From the NCBI GenBank assembly GCA_009859145.1, contig VRVR01000034.1:119358-183357 (forward strand): a stretch of DNA of 64,000 bases, written 5' to 3'. Positions 9,637 to 18,559 of the stretch are shown here, one piece after another. A program made the position numbers and the translations under genes. The DNA is from Andalucia godoyi (taxonomy: Eukaryota > Discoba > Jakobea > Jakobida > Andaluciidae). The notes under the pieces were generated by a model, which did not search any database, was not told where the DNA came from, and saw only the letters and a list, made by a program, of their open reading frames with translations. The first letter of the stretch is position 1, and each line of letters begins with the position of its first letter.

Positions 9637-9954
9637 TGTAGATGCCGTATGCAAGTCACGCAGTAGTACGCAACTTATATAAAAAAAATTGAAAGACTGG
9701 CGATATGACGGAAGCAGCAGAAGCGAAAATGAAGGGGCGGCAAAAATGAAATCGCACAACAAGACTGTGGAAAATTTGGGGAAACACCCGATACGAGAAG
9801 ATCAGAAAGGGAAAAGGACGCTGGGGAAAGAGGCGAGCGGATGCTAATGGTGGTGCTCGTTTCTCATCTCTTTTACTCTTGCAAGGGAGGGGGAGGAAGC
9901 GGGGAGGAAACAGAAGACCCATGACGGAGACAGGGTACAGAAAGTATTGTCGAT
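9637..9954. other. Spacer between RMND1-like and MRH genes
   Basis: Carries TTATATAA at about 9675-9682 (read on either strand), a plausible core promoter element 40 bases upstream of the RMND1-like ATG. Otherwise purine-rich; no gene seen. Confidence 0.5.
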
Positions 9955-11934
9955 TTAGAGCGATCCATATCCACCGGAAGCACCAGACTGCGGCGCAGTC
10001 TGTGCAGCAGGGGCAGCAGATGCTCCCGAGTCGAACGTACCGTATGCGGCAGTTGATTTCGGCTTGCATCCATTGATGAGGAAGACGAATCCTTCCATCA
10101 CGAGTCCGTAGATCGATCCCCAGAATTCGTGGTTCGGGCAGGACTCGACACCGCGGGTGCCCTTCGCAAAGGTCTTGAAGAGGAATCCACCGCCAAAGTA
10201 GACTGCCGAAACAACGACAAGGATGATGATGAAGATCCAACCGCCAGAAAGACCCTTCTTGGCGCTGCCGCCATTATCCGAGCCATGGCCGACGCAGAAT
10301 CCAGCAGGACATCCAGCAAGCGACGAGACCACAAAGTGGTACGGGCCGCAATTGGACTCATATTCGTCAATGAACTGAATACGGCCAGAGAGATCCACCG
10401 ATGCATCGCAGTCGCACTTAAAGTCAATTTGAGACGTTCTGGGGATTCCGTGGCAGCCCACAAGGGTGTTGTACTGATCGCCATTGTAGATGTGCATCGA
10501 GATGCCGGCATTGGAGTTGGAGGTGTCGAGCAGAGTAAAGTTTGTCATCGCCGAGTGGGTTCCGCACTTTTTGCACTGTCCACCGGTGGCAATGGCCAAC
10601 TGCGCAACCGTCTCTGCGTAGATTCCACAACCATCCTTGATGATTCCGCATGGATTCAATCGGTACTTGAACTGCTTCGACGGCTGCGACGGGTCTGTTC
10701 CGTTTCGGATCTCGTAATAGTTTGCAGTGGCCACGGCATTGAGGTCATAGTACGATCCACCGAGAGTGGTCCTGCACCATGCAGGGTTCACAACGGGTGG
10801 CTGAGAGCATGCCTCGATGGGGCAGGCCGCCGCGGAAGACGCAGTAAACTCGTACGGGCCGCACTCTGCTTTCAATTCACCGGCAAACTTGAGGTTGTCG
10901 AGCATGGACGATCCCGAGCAGTCGCACGTGATGTTGATTCTCGACGATCGCTCCACTCCAGAGCATCCCGGAAGCGTGTTGTACGGGTCTCCATGCACAA
11001 TGCGCATGGAAACACCGGCCATTGCATTCGTCGGATCTAGCTGGGAAAGACGAGTGTCTCCGGAATGCGTTCCGCAGTCCTTGCACTGTCCACCAACGAC
11101 ACCGACAGGGAACTGTGCAACGGTCTCGTTCATGAAAGAGCACCCAGACTTCACGTATCCGCAGGGGTTCAATCGGTAGTCCATGCGAGGGGCTGCTGGG
11201 ACATCGGGCACCTGGTAGGCTCTGCCATCGGTGTATGCAATTGTGTTCAAATCATAGCGGTTACCATCTGCCGCGGTGAACTGGCACCATTCGGGTTGAG
11301 CAGTAGGGGTCACCGGGTTGAAGTTGCAGAAGCCAATGGGGCATGCTGCTTGCGAACGAGTGGCAAAGACATAGGGTCCGCAGGTGGATTCCGACTCGAA
11401 GAACACCGATCCCGAGAACAACGTGTTGGGCGCATAGCAGTCGCAGTGCAGCCGCACAAGCGTGTGTCGCGACCGGTTGGTGCAAGGCGCGGAGTTGTAC
11501 GTATCACCATGGTCATACTCGATGGTGAGTCCCAGTGTCGGGTTGATCGGGTCCAACAGCATAATGACTGCATCCTGGTCATAAGCCCCGAGCGATTTGC
11601 AGAGCGCGCCCTGTGCAACCGTAGCGTTGCGCTGCGTTGCAGACGTCGTCTTTCCGTTCGGGCACTGGGCACTCGCTGCAAGCGTTCCACACACTTCGAG
11701 TGTAAGATCGTATTTTGCAGGGTCGGTAGGCTTCACACTCCTCGTATACAGCGTCGTTCCAAGGCCATCCGCAGACTTTAACACCGAGAAGTCCCAGTTA
11801 TACGTCGCAGAAGCTGTCGTTGTCGTGTACGTGCACGGGGGGCTTCCCTGCGCACCACACAGTGCCGCAGCACACACCACCACTACAGCCACACAAGCGA
11901 CACTCGCCGAAAAAGACATAGAAGACACTCGCAT
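9955..11934 (-). CDS. Type I membrane protein with three MRH (mannose-6-phosphate receptor homology) repeats
   Basis: A 659-residue protein with a signal peptide (VACVAVVVVCAAALCGAQG), three Cys-rich luminal repeats of about 170 residues, one membrane span (GGWIFIIILVVVSAVYFGGG, about 564-583) and a 70-residue tail. Each repeat ends in a C-D-C then E-x-x-CGPY-x-F block (ESTCGPYVF, KAECGPYEF, ESNCGPYHF). Repeats 2 and 3 carry GGQC and repeats 1 and 2 an Arg before the C-D-C, matching the Q-R-E-Y sugar-binding set of MRH domains. The cytosolic ESCPNHEFWGSIYGLVMEGF matches the P-x-x-x-FW...GF tail segment of the cation-dependent receptor/Atg27 group. The likely role is lysosomal enzyme sorting or vesicle transport. 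A second ATG at 11919 is an alternative start. The ATG abuts a CA/CT microsatellite. Confidence 0.8.
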   Translation of the reverse strand: MRVSSMSFSASVACVAVVVVCAAALCGAQGSPPCTYTTTTASATYNWDFSVLKSADGLGTTLYTRSVKPTDPAKYDLTLEVCGTLAASAQCPNGKTTSATQRNATVAQGALCKSLGAYDQDAVIMLLDPINPTLGLTIEYDHGDTYNSAPCTNRSRHTLVRLHCDCYAPNTLFSGSVFFESESTCGPYVFATRSQAACPIGFCNFNPVTPTAQPEWCQFTAADGNRYDLNTIAYTDGRAYQVPDVPAAPRMDYRLNPCGYVKSGCSFMNETVAQFPVGVVGGQCKDCGTHSGDTRLSQLDPTNAMAGVSMRIVHGDPYNTLPGCSGVERSSRINITCDCSGSSMLDNLKFAGELKAECGPYEFTASSAAACPIEACSQPPVVNPAWCRTTLGGSYYDLNAVATANYYEIRNGTDPSQPSKQFKYRLNPCGIIKDGCGIYAETVAQLAIATGGQCKKCGTHSAMTNFTLLDTSNSNAGISMHIYNGDQYNTLVGCHGIPRTSQIDFKCDCDASVDLSGRIQFIDEYESNCGPYHFVVSSLAGCPAGFCVGHGSDNGGSAKKGLSGGWIFIIILVVVSAVYFGGGFLFKTFAKGTRGVESCPNHEFWGSIYGLVMEGFVFLINGCKPKSTAAYGTFDSGASAAPAAQTAPQSGASGGYGSL

Positions 11935-11939
11935 CACGG

Positions 11940-12032
11940 ACACACACTCACACACACACTCTCTCTCTCTCGCTCACTCTCTCTCTCTCTCACTCTCTCT
12001 CTCTCTCTCGCTCGCTCGCTCGCTCGCTCTCT
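11940..12032. repeat. Compound (CA)n-(CT)n-(CTCG)n microsatellite
   Basis: A compound repeat that begins six bases upstream of the chosen ATG of the MRH gene, so it would be transcribed as its 5' leader (GA-rich in the sense direction). Confidence 0.9.
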
Positions 12033-12485
12033 TCAAAGAGAAGGGGGAAATGTTCCGAAAAACAGGAGAAGAAGCAGAAGAAAAAAGAAAAAAGTAAACA
12101 AATAAAAACCAAGTTTTAAAAAGGCAAACAACTAAAATAAAATAAAAATGAAAATGAAAAACAATATAGAAAAACAATATAAAGCGAAGAAGAGGTGCAC
12201 GAGAGAAGACGAGAAGGGACGGGACAAGGAGAAGAGGGTTTGGCCTTTAAAGGACTTTGGGGGAAGGGAAAGAAATGGAAGTGAACGCGAATACGGGAAG
12301 TTTTCCGATTTCAAAAGGGGGAAAAGACTTTGCAAATCGGACTTGGCGAGCGGTAAGCGGTAAGGGAAAAAAACTCCCATGGGAATTGTTGAATTCCCTT
12401 GTTGATGGGAGGTGACGTGTCATTTGACGCTTGATGCTTCTGCTTTTTTCCTCGGTGCGAGTACAGCAGATGTTGCGTGCAGTCT

Positions 12486-12490
<5 letters not shown>

Positions 12491-12525
<35 letters not shown>
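12491..12525. repeat. (GA)n microsatellite
   Basis: About 17 AG units, 32 bases beyond the stop of the small secreted protein. Confidence 0.95.
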
Positions 12526-12526
<1 letters not shown>

Positions 12527-12556
12527 AGGCGAGGTTTGGTGCACGACGTCTTGCTT

Positions 12557-13111
12557 TTAATAGTGGATATCAAACGCTCCGAAATCGTGGGTAAAGTTTC
12601 CAAGACATTTAGAGCCGAGACAGAGGATGGTAGCATCGAGCCAGACGTCACCGGTGGCTTCCTTTTGCTGATAATTAATGTTCAAGTCCTGGAGTTCGAG
12701 ACAGAGAGAGAAGATATCCGCGGGGATGAATCCATGGATCTTGATGATTTCCTCCAGCAGTGCCTTGTAAGGAGCGAGCACAGGGATGAGCTCCGCAAGC
12801 TTCAAGAGCGTCATGTCGTCAACACACAAGTGGTTGGCGGCGATTTCCTCGTTGATGACGACGTTTCCACGGATGGAGAGTGTAATGTTCACAGACAAGG
12901 CTGCTGGATCTGCAATCACCGCAACACACGTCTCGCCAATCAGAGGTAGATCCGCACACTTTTGCCAAGACGGATCCGATCCAAGCGAGATCGACCGCTG
13001 TTGCTGCTGCTGCACAACCGCCGCAGGGACAAATGCTCGTGCATCAGAAACAGACAGCAGCGCACAGAATCCTACCACGACTGCCACTGCAAACAGAAAA
13101 ACACGCTTCAT
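12557..13111 (-). CDS. Small secreted cysteine-containing protein, function unknown
   Basis: A 184-residue protein with a clear signal peptide (MKRVFLFAVAVVVGFCALLS, cleavage probable after SDARA). The mature part has paired cysteines (CADLPLIGETCVAV, NHLCVDD, FSLCLELQDL, LCLGSKCLG), a central amphipathic helix (TLLKLAELIPVLAPYKALLEE) and alternating beta strands such as ALSVNITLSIRGNVV. Two NxT sites are present. It has no anchor, so it is probably exported or vacuolar. The pattern recalls small beta-rich secreted domains of unknown function (DUF4773-like), but I do not recognise it with confidence. The start is the ATG at 13111 that opens the signal peptide. Confidence 0.65.
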   Translation of the reverse strand: MKRVFLFAVAVVVGFCALLSVSDARAFVPAAVVQQQQQRSISLGSDPSWQKCADLPLIGETCVAVIADPAALSVNITLSIRGNVVINEEIAANHLCVDDMTLLKLAELIPVLAPYKALLEEIIKIHGFIPADIFSLCLELQDLNINYQQKEATGDVWLDATILCLGSKCLGNFTHDFGAFDIHY

Positions 13112-13614
13112 GTTTGCTCGCTTGATTAAGAGGGGGGGAGAGAGAGAAAATAGCAAAACTAAATTCAAAAAATAAACTAAAAATATTCTTCAACAATCAG
13201 AAAATCACGTGAAATGCGAGTATGTTTTACAACTACAACAAAATACCAAAACAAAAATAAAAAAGTAAAAAAGTGTATTGAAGAAACCATTATCGGAAGA
13301 TAAACAGCAAGAAATGGACGAGCGGATTGGCCTCGAGAAAGGGCAATGGCGTTGGAGGGAAATGGGCCGACGACTGGTGGACTGATGGCGTCGTAATCAA
13401 CCCAACTGACTTTTTTTTAATTGAGATTATTATTATTGTTATTTAATTTTTGGACGCAATAAAAAAAAGAAAAGAAAACAGCAAGGGAACGACAGAGTTA
13501 CGACTGCATATCTATTAAGTAAAAATAAATATATATGTATATACAAAAGGCGAGCGACAACCGGACAGCGTGCTGGTGGGGCGGTTTGGCTACAGATTTT
13601 TTGACCGAGCATGA
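13112..13614. other. Spacer, AT-rich
   Basis: Contains AAAATA-rich stretches (13160-13290), an ATT run near 13425-13445 and short AT repeats around 13515-13545. No gene seen. Confidence 0.55.
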
Positions 13615-14505
13615 TCAGGAACGCAGTTCGGCGGAAGAGCGAATGACATGACTTGCCTTTGCGATATCCATGACGATGCTTTCGAGAATGCCGAGATAGT
13701 GGTCGATTGCCAGCTTTCCCTTTTCTGCAGTTGCCAAGTAAGCCTCTCCGACGACCCCTGTGGGATTCAGGTCTTCGCTCATCCACGCGAACCGAGCCAA
13801 CGATCGTGCCTCGGCGGACAAGTACGTGAACTCGGCGACGTGTTGCTCGTCTTGGGAAGGGAAGTCACAGAGCTTGTCCATGCGTACGAGATCCGGTCTG
13901 AGGAACATCACCATGGACGTCTCAAGAGTCCCGCCGTGGATGCCATAGCAACCGTCTCGCTTCGACTCGATGTGCAGCTCGGCGTGTGGAAACCCAAGAA
14001 CAGTAGACTTGACGACCAGCATTCCGTGCCTCTGTCGCAGCTGCATCGCAGCAATCTCCATCACGGGCGGATTTCCTCCGTGGCAATTCAGAAACAGAAT
14101 CTTGCGGATTCCTGACGCCGCTACACACTCGCAAACAGCCATGATCTGGTCCACAACCGTGGTGTACGGCATCGCCAGCGTTCCTGCATACGACGAATGT
14201 TCGGGCGAAAACCCAATCGAGAGCGTCGGAAGCACCAGAATCCGCACACGACTCTCTTCGCTGGAGTCCAAGTTGTTATCTTTGTTGTCAGCGTCGCTGC
14301 GAGAGTTCGCCGAGTTTGCTGAATTGAGCCGTTGGACGAGTAGTCTCGCCAGACTCTCAGCCACCAGAGTGTCCGTGCACAGCGGCAAATGCGGACCATG
14401 CTGCTCGATTGCGCCCATTGGAAACACAGCAACCGTCGTTTCTGGATCAAACCGCGCAAAATCACACGTCGTCAACTCGGACCAGTACCCAGACAGGCCC
14501 TTCAT
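13615..14505 (-). CDS. Creatininase/creatinine amidohydrolase-family metal hydrolase
   Basis: A 296-residue member of the creatininase fold, whose bacterial members cleave cyclic or peptide-like amides with a dinuclear metal site. The metal motif is plain: GAIEQHGPHLPLCTD gives E34, H36 and D45. These are followed by FSPEHSSYAGTL, ILFLNCHGGN (H142) and the late GIHGGTLETSMV (E195). In the Pseudomonas creatininase the residue two after the second histidine is a metal-binding Glu; here that position is Gly (HGG), as in many non-creatininase relatives, so creatininase activity itself is doubtful. A 25-residue Ser/Asn/Asp-rich insert follows the first metal motif. The family is chiefly prokaryotic, so gene transfer into the lineage is plausible. 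Confidence 0.82.
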   Translation of the reverse strand: MKGLSGYWSELTTCDFARFDPETTVAVFPMGAIEQHGPHLPLCTDTLVAESLARLLVQRLNSANSANSRSDADNKDNNLDSSEESRVRILVLPTLSIGFSPEHSSYAGTLAMPYTTVVDQIMAVCECVAASGIRKILFLNCHGGNPPVMEIAAMQLRQRHGMLVVKSTVLGFPHAELHIESKRDGCYGIHGGTLETSMVMFLRPDLVRMDKLCDFPSQDEQHVAEFTYLSAEARSLARFAWMSEDLNPTGVVGEAYLATAEKGKLAIDHYLGILESIVMDIAKASHVIRSSAELRS

Positions 14506-15144
14506 TGTCTCCCTTCTCTACCTACGGCTATTCCCACAAACACGATGCTAGAGACTGCTCGTATTGGCTCCCCTCTTTGGAAATTTGAAAAGACGGAAGT
14601 GAAAAAGAAACGGAAAAACGAAAATGAATGAACAGGAAATGAAATTGAAATAGAAAATGAAATGACATCTCATGCGAAAAATGAAAGCGACATCCTTTGG
14701 GACTGGGGGGTGGTTAGGGAAACGCATTCTTCTCTCTCATTCATGATTTCTCCCTCCCTTGGAGCTGTGACAGTCCTGATGAGTCGGTGAGCTTCCTATT
14801 TTGGAGTTCACTGGTCACCACCGGCTGCCAAAGACTGCTTGTATGTCCAAGCAGACTCGAAGACCATCGGCCGCCCCCAGATCCCTTGCTCATCCCTGCC
14901 AAACACCCGTGCTACCCGGCCCTGGCTGGAAGAAGGAAACATAACCCAGTTCCTCCTCCATCACCACCACCGTCACCACCACACCAAAAGTACTCCCAAC
15001 TCCACAGTTTCCACGGCACGAGAAGAGCAGCCGGACTGACATACATATACGAAATAGTCGACACGGAACCTGGATCGCTTCACGAAAAGAAGAGGAAGGA
15101 AAATTCTCCTCTTGATCTACAAATATCGCGATGTCGGTGAAATT

Positions 15145-15163
15145 CACGCAGATTATCTGCGTG
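15145..15163. repeat. Palindrome CACGCAGAT-T-ATCTGCGTG
   Basis: Nine-base arms with a single central base. Could be a protein site or chance; it lies in a spacer 170 bases from the end of the SGF29-like gene. Confidence 0.6.
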
Positions 15164-15302
15164 CAACACCAACGAAGAGGATACGCGGGGGGAACAGCTA
15201 TATTCGAGTGCGAGAGATTTCCTGGGACACGACATCCGCAGGAACATAAATAACACTGTAGACCGAATTCTCGGGAGACAGAATGCGTGTCTGGGAGTGT
15301 GT

Positions 15303-15327
15303 ATGTGTGTGTGTGTGTGTGTGTGTG
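15303..15327. repeat. (GT)n microsatellite
   Basis: About 12 units, just beyond the stop codon of the SGF29-like gene. Confidence 0.9.
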
Positions 15328-15334
15328 CAAAGGA

Positions 15335-15859
15335 CTATCGAAACGAGACGCGACTTGAAGGCGCAGAAAGCCGATGCTGCTGGTTTGCGGCTTGGATCTG
15401 GTCGGCTTTCGACGAAGCGGGCGAAGAGGAAAAGTTCGGTTTGACAGTTTTCATAATATCCACGAACCGCGCCTGCTGGTCAGACTCGAACTGGAGTCTT
15501 GTGACGCGTGGACGAAGCGAGGTGGGCGGCTCAAGGACGATTGCCTTGTAAAACATGGTGGACCACGTCGCATCGGACTCTTCGTACCAGAGTGCCAGTA
15601 CCTTGTCGCCGCGCTTGTAATTGTATGACGGGGGAGGAAACGGCAGCAGAAACCCTTCCGACACCACATACTCGTTCGCTGCACTCGCTGCGACAGCCGC
15701 GGCTGCATCGCTTGATCCTACCCCGGACTCGGGAACCTGGTCCGCAATCGCATACCGATTCCCACCGAGACTCCGCTTTACAACTCCAACTATCCACTCG
15801 CGCTTCTTCTTGCCTTCGTACGGCACAAACGCAGCAACCACAGACCCACTCACAAACAT
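15335..15859 (-). CDS. SGF29-like tandem Tudor domain protein
   Basis: A 174-residue protein that is nearly all an SGF29 C-terminal (tandem Tudor) domain. In SAGA/ADA complexes this domain reads H3K4me2/3. The pattern seen: GSVVAAFVPYEGKKKREWIV (first Tudor), RYAIADQVPE, then the second Tudor GDKVLALWYEESDATWSTMFYKAIVLEPP, and the closing RLQFESDQQARFVDIMKTV. These match the A-L-Y-P-E-T-T-x-F-Y-x-A-x-V and F-x-D-D signatures, with W-Y-E-E replacing Y-P-E. An Ala-rich insert sits between the two halves. It lacks the long N-terminal coiled coil of animal SGF29, so either the protein is short or an N-terminal exon is missed. It is probably nuclear. Confidence 0.7.
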   Translation of the reverse strand: MFVSGSVVAAFVPYEGKKKREWIVGVVKRSLGGNRYAIADQVPESGVGSSDAAAAVAASAANEYVVSEGFLLPFPPPSYNYKRGDKVLALWYEESDATWSTMFYKAIVLEPPTSLRPRVTRLQFESDQQARFVDIMKTVKPNFSSSPASSKADQIQAANQQHRLSAPSSRVSFR

Positions 15860-16254
15860 CAGTCAATCAATCAATAAGCACACACGCGTATACATACACA
15901 TACACATATACATGCACATACACATGCATACGTAAAACGCAAACAAACAAGACAAACATTACGCAAGAAAACCACAAGCGTCGCCCAGCTCATCCCTTGG
16001 GGAATAGCCCTTCTTCTTAATGTGCAGTGGCTAACGTGCAATTTGAACCGCCCCTACAACTGCCCAAAATACAAAGTGCATCTTCCCCAAAAAAAACCCT
16101 AGCTGTTGTTGCGTTCTTCCTCTTTTTTGCATGGTCTTCGTTTTTTTGCTGCTCGTTTTCTCCTTTTTATTTATGTTTTTCTTTTTCTTTTTCGAGTGTT
16201 CTTTGGGTGAATTGTGTTTTTGGTTTCAAGAGAAAGATCAGTTGAATTCAGGAG
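15860..16254. other. Spacer between divergent genes
   Basis: A shared upstream region for the SGF29-like gene and ATP synthase d. It has CACATA-type repeats (15880-15930) and a T-rich tract (16110-16200) leading into the ATP synthase ATG. No gene seen. Confidence 0.6.
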
Positions 16255-16839
16255 ATGTTGTTTCGAGTAGTTCCGCGTGTTCGACTACTGTCGAGCGTTC
16301 CGTCAGCGTCAGCGACTCTGAACTGGAGCGGACTGTCGTCTGCGCTGCAGTCGAAGGAGTCCAAGGACGCGCTGTTTTCGCTTCGTCGGACCCTTGATGA
16401 TCTCGACAAGGAGCTCTCGTCTGTTCCAGAGACTCCCGAGACCGTGGACTTTGCAGCATGGCGTGCATCTCTCAGTGCTGCCTCGCATCCGGTGGTTGCG
16501 GCATATGCTTCTGCACTCTCTGCTGCATCTTCGCCGTCCGTTATGAAGCCGTTTGCAAACCCCCTTGCTGCCGATGCTCGCTCTGCCTTCCTTGCCCTCG
16601 AGGCTCAAGCTGCGGATGCTGCGCGCACCACAGAATCCACTCTCCGCTCGCTCCAAAACGACCTTGCTGCGCTCGATGCCCGTAGAAACCAGGCTAACAC
16701 CACCGTCGAAGAAGAACTTGCCAAGAACCCTGCTGTCGCCGCTGCCATCGCCAATGAAATCAACGACGACAACTGGACATATGGTGGAGCCGCGCCTGTT
16801 GACCCCCTCGCCAAGTCCCACGATAATCACCACCACTAG
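16255..16839 (+). CDS. ATP5H: Mitochondrial ATP synthase subunit d-like (peripheral stalk)
   Basis: A 194-residue, Ala-rich, helical protein with a basic N-terminal leader (MLFRVVPRVRLLSSVP). After it the pattern follows subunit d: a conserved W (LNWSGLSSALQSKESKDALF), LRRTLDDLDKEL, a PETPETVDFAAWRASL segment like the animal PENPPAIDWAYYKA, a long central helix, and a short aromatic end NDDNWTYGGAAPVDP like the KYPYWPHQP end of subunit d. Subunit d links F1 to the membrane sector through the stator stalk. The C-terminus carries a small His run. Sequence divergence is large, as usual for this subunit in protists, so the call rests on pattern and length. Confidence 0.65.
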   Translation: MLFRVVPRVRLLSSVPSASATLNWSGLSSALQSKESKDALFSLRRTLDDLDKELSSVPETPETVDFAAWRASLSAASHPVVAAYASALSAASSPSVMKPFANPLAADARSAFLALEAQAADAARTTESTLRSLQNDLAALDARRNQANTTVEEELAKNPAVAAAIANEINDDNWTYGGAAPVDPLAKSHDNHHH

Positions 16840-16910
16840 TCGTCCGTCTGCGGATCGTTGGTAGAATCAGCGTCCATCAGCTCATGGAGGTACGCACACA
16901 TACACACACA

Positions 16911-16934
16911 CTCTCTCTCTCTCTCTCTCTCTCT
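16911..16934. repeat. (CT)n microsatellite
   Basis: Twelve units in the 3' flank of the ATP synthase d gene. Confidence 0.9.
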
Positions 16935-17083
16935 GCTCCTCCTCCTCTTTCTCCTTCTCTCGTTTTTTTCAGTGTTGGATAAATAAATAAGAAAATGAAT
17001 GAATGGGCGATTTGTGTTTATGGAGATGAGCGTGTTGTGTACAAAAATGGAGGGGAAAAAACCAATTAATCAGATGCGACGAC

Positions 17084-17434
17084 TTACGAGAGTTCGATGA
17101 GCCGGCGCGAGGAAGTATCGAAAGCAATGTGGAAGCGATGCAGTGCGCGGTTTGCACGTGTGAGAAAGGTGGCTGGGTGTGCAATGTGTTTCGTGAATGC
17201 GCCGACCGCGACGAATGCATACAGTGCGTATGCGGCGATGAGAGCAATAGCCGCGCACACAAGCGACGAGTAAGAATACGCAAGTCGGGCAAACAGCAAA
17301 CACAGAACCGATGTGCTCAGCACAGCTCCAATATAGAACCGCTTGTGACTCGACAGCGTCGCAAGTCGATATCGAACCACCTCCTCAAACAAGAACAAGT
17401 CGTCTCTCTGCTGCTCCGACTTTAATACTACCAT
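17084..17434 (-). CDS. NEP1R1: Nuclear envelope phosphatase regulatory subunit (NEP1R1/Spo7-like)
   Basis: A 116-residue protein of the TMEM188/Spo7 type. NEP1R1 binds the phosphatase CTDNEP1 (Nem1) and activates lipin to control phospholipid and triglyceride synthesis at the nuclear envelope/ER. Evidence: the amphipathic lead DLFLFEEVVRYRLATL matches DLKAFERRLTEYI. Two membrane spans follow (FYIGAVLSTSVLCLLFARL and LVCAAIALIAAYALYAFVAV), then a basic AHPATFLTRANRALHRFH and the closing FDTSSRRLIEL matching CDDTGKLIL. Length and layout equal the animal protein. The start is the ATG at 17434; the frame further upstream is GT/TATG microsatellite sequence and is rejected. The partner phosphatase is not in this window. 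Confidence 0.75.
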   Translation of the reverse strand: MVVLKSEQQRDDLFLFEEVVRYRLATLSSHKRFYIGAVLSTSVLCLLFARLAYSYSSLVCAAIALIAAYALYAFVAVGAFTKHIAHPATFLTRANRALHRFHIAFDTSSRRLIELS

Positions 17435-17488
17435 GATGATGACGATCCGTCGTGGATTTTTTTTTCTCCTGCCACTCCCTCTGTGTGT

Positions 17489-17546
17489 GTCTATATGTAT
17501 GTATGTATGTATGTATGTATCTGTGTGTGTGTGTGTGTGTGTGTGT
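17489..17546. repeat. (TATG)n-(TG)n compound microsatellite
   Basis: About seven TATG units followed by about thirteen TG units, 55 bases upstream of the NEP1R1-like ATG. Confidence 0.9.
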
Positions 17547-17814
17547 AGTATGCGTAAGCGTATATCTGTCAGTCTATCTATGAGTGCATGTTCATCTGCC
17601 TGTCGTCGTCTCCATTCTTTCGTCTTGTTCTGCCTTTTGTTGTTCTTGTCTGACTTGGGGGCATTTCGAAGAAGCAAAGAACCCTGCGTGGGTTGATGCT
17701 GGAATGGTTGATGCTTCGACGTCCCAAAAAGAAAGGCAGCGGGCGTGGGTACGTGTTGGACTGCTGCTGGAGGCGTGAAGAAACGGGCTTTCCTTGAACA
17801 CTAAGCACGGCGAA

Positions 17815-17985
17815 TCACTGCTCACCATCGATATACAGTCTTGCATCGGAACCCCAGTGTGAATTCCATTCAGAAGACGGGTAGGCCCCGACACGCTGAA
17901 AGGTTCGCGCATCATTCCAATCCCTCGATTTTGGACGTGCCGGACAGGACAGGGGACATCGGAATGACGATGCGGGATGGCGTGA
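17815..17985 (-). mobile_element. Fanzor/TnpB-like C-terminal scrap, copy D
   Basis: Read on the minus strand, one frame gives SRDWNDARTF and then RVGAYP, aligning with RDWNGARNI and RVGAxP of the other copies. The plus-strand core gggtaggcccc[a/g]acacgc at 17880-17898 is also found at 32870-32888 and, less exactly, near 55518. The stretch around 17930-17950 aligns base by base with the CPFC-LDRDRNGARN region of the 50.2 kb copy, with a frame change between the zinc ribbon and the DRD motif. Upstream of that it is unrelated to the family. It is a short dead fragment. Confidence 0.5.
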
Positions 17986-18395
17986 ATGAAAAAAAATATA
18001 TGCCGAATAGAATAGCATTGTTTAGAATGTCTGGATGAGTGGGGTAAAGAGTGGATATCAAGATGAGAAATATATTGAAAACAAAATGTGACTTGCTTGT
18101 GTATGCAGTGCGACGGATGCAACGGTTGCCCCTCCGCCGAACGACGCAGGGCGGAAGAAGGATGCGAACCACCGTTTCCATTCAACCACTCGTGCAGCGC
18201 ACAAATAGAACTGCGCCAGGAACCGGCAACAAACGAATGACAAGAAGAAGAAGAAACCGGTACTTGAAATCCAGTCCACTTACATTCGAAAACCGTTCTT
18301 CATAAATTTGATTGTACTCGTACTTGTTACTTCCCATCTCGTTCTGTCTGTTCTGCATTTTACGCACACAAAGGGCAGATAGTATGCAGGTAAAG

Positions 18396-18550
<155 letters not shown>

Positions 18551-18559
18551 ATTCAGCAA

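Larger units (their letters stand above)
11935..12556. other. Repeat-rich spacer upstream of the MRH gene
   Basis: Between the two microsatellites the sequence is A- and G-rich on the plus strand, with no open frame that looks coding. Confidence 0.55.
14506..15334. other. Spacer upstream of the creatininase gene
   Basis: Holds a Pro-rich CCACCA-type stretch (14955-14985), a near-perfect palindrome (15145-15163) and (GT)n at 15303-15327. No convincing gene. Parts of 15100-15260 vaguely resemble a decayed transposase tail, but not enough to call. Confidence 0.5.

Noticed and set aside
14776-14870. CTGATGAG string that resembles a hammerhead ribozyme core
   Set aside because: No GAAAC at the proper distance and no supporting stems; the nearest match (GACTCGAAG at about 14855) is imperfect.
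15100-15260. Possible decayed Fanzor tail (RDFLGHDIRRNINN-like reading)
   Set aside because: Each of the three frames gives only a faint likeness and no zinc ribbon or upstream motif is seen.
17435-17677. Longer N-terminus for the NEP1R1-like protein
   Set aside because: The extension is a translated TATG/GT microsatellite (His-Thr and Tyr-Ile repeats); the family protein starts at 17434.
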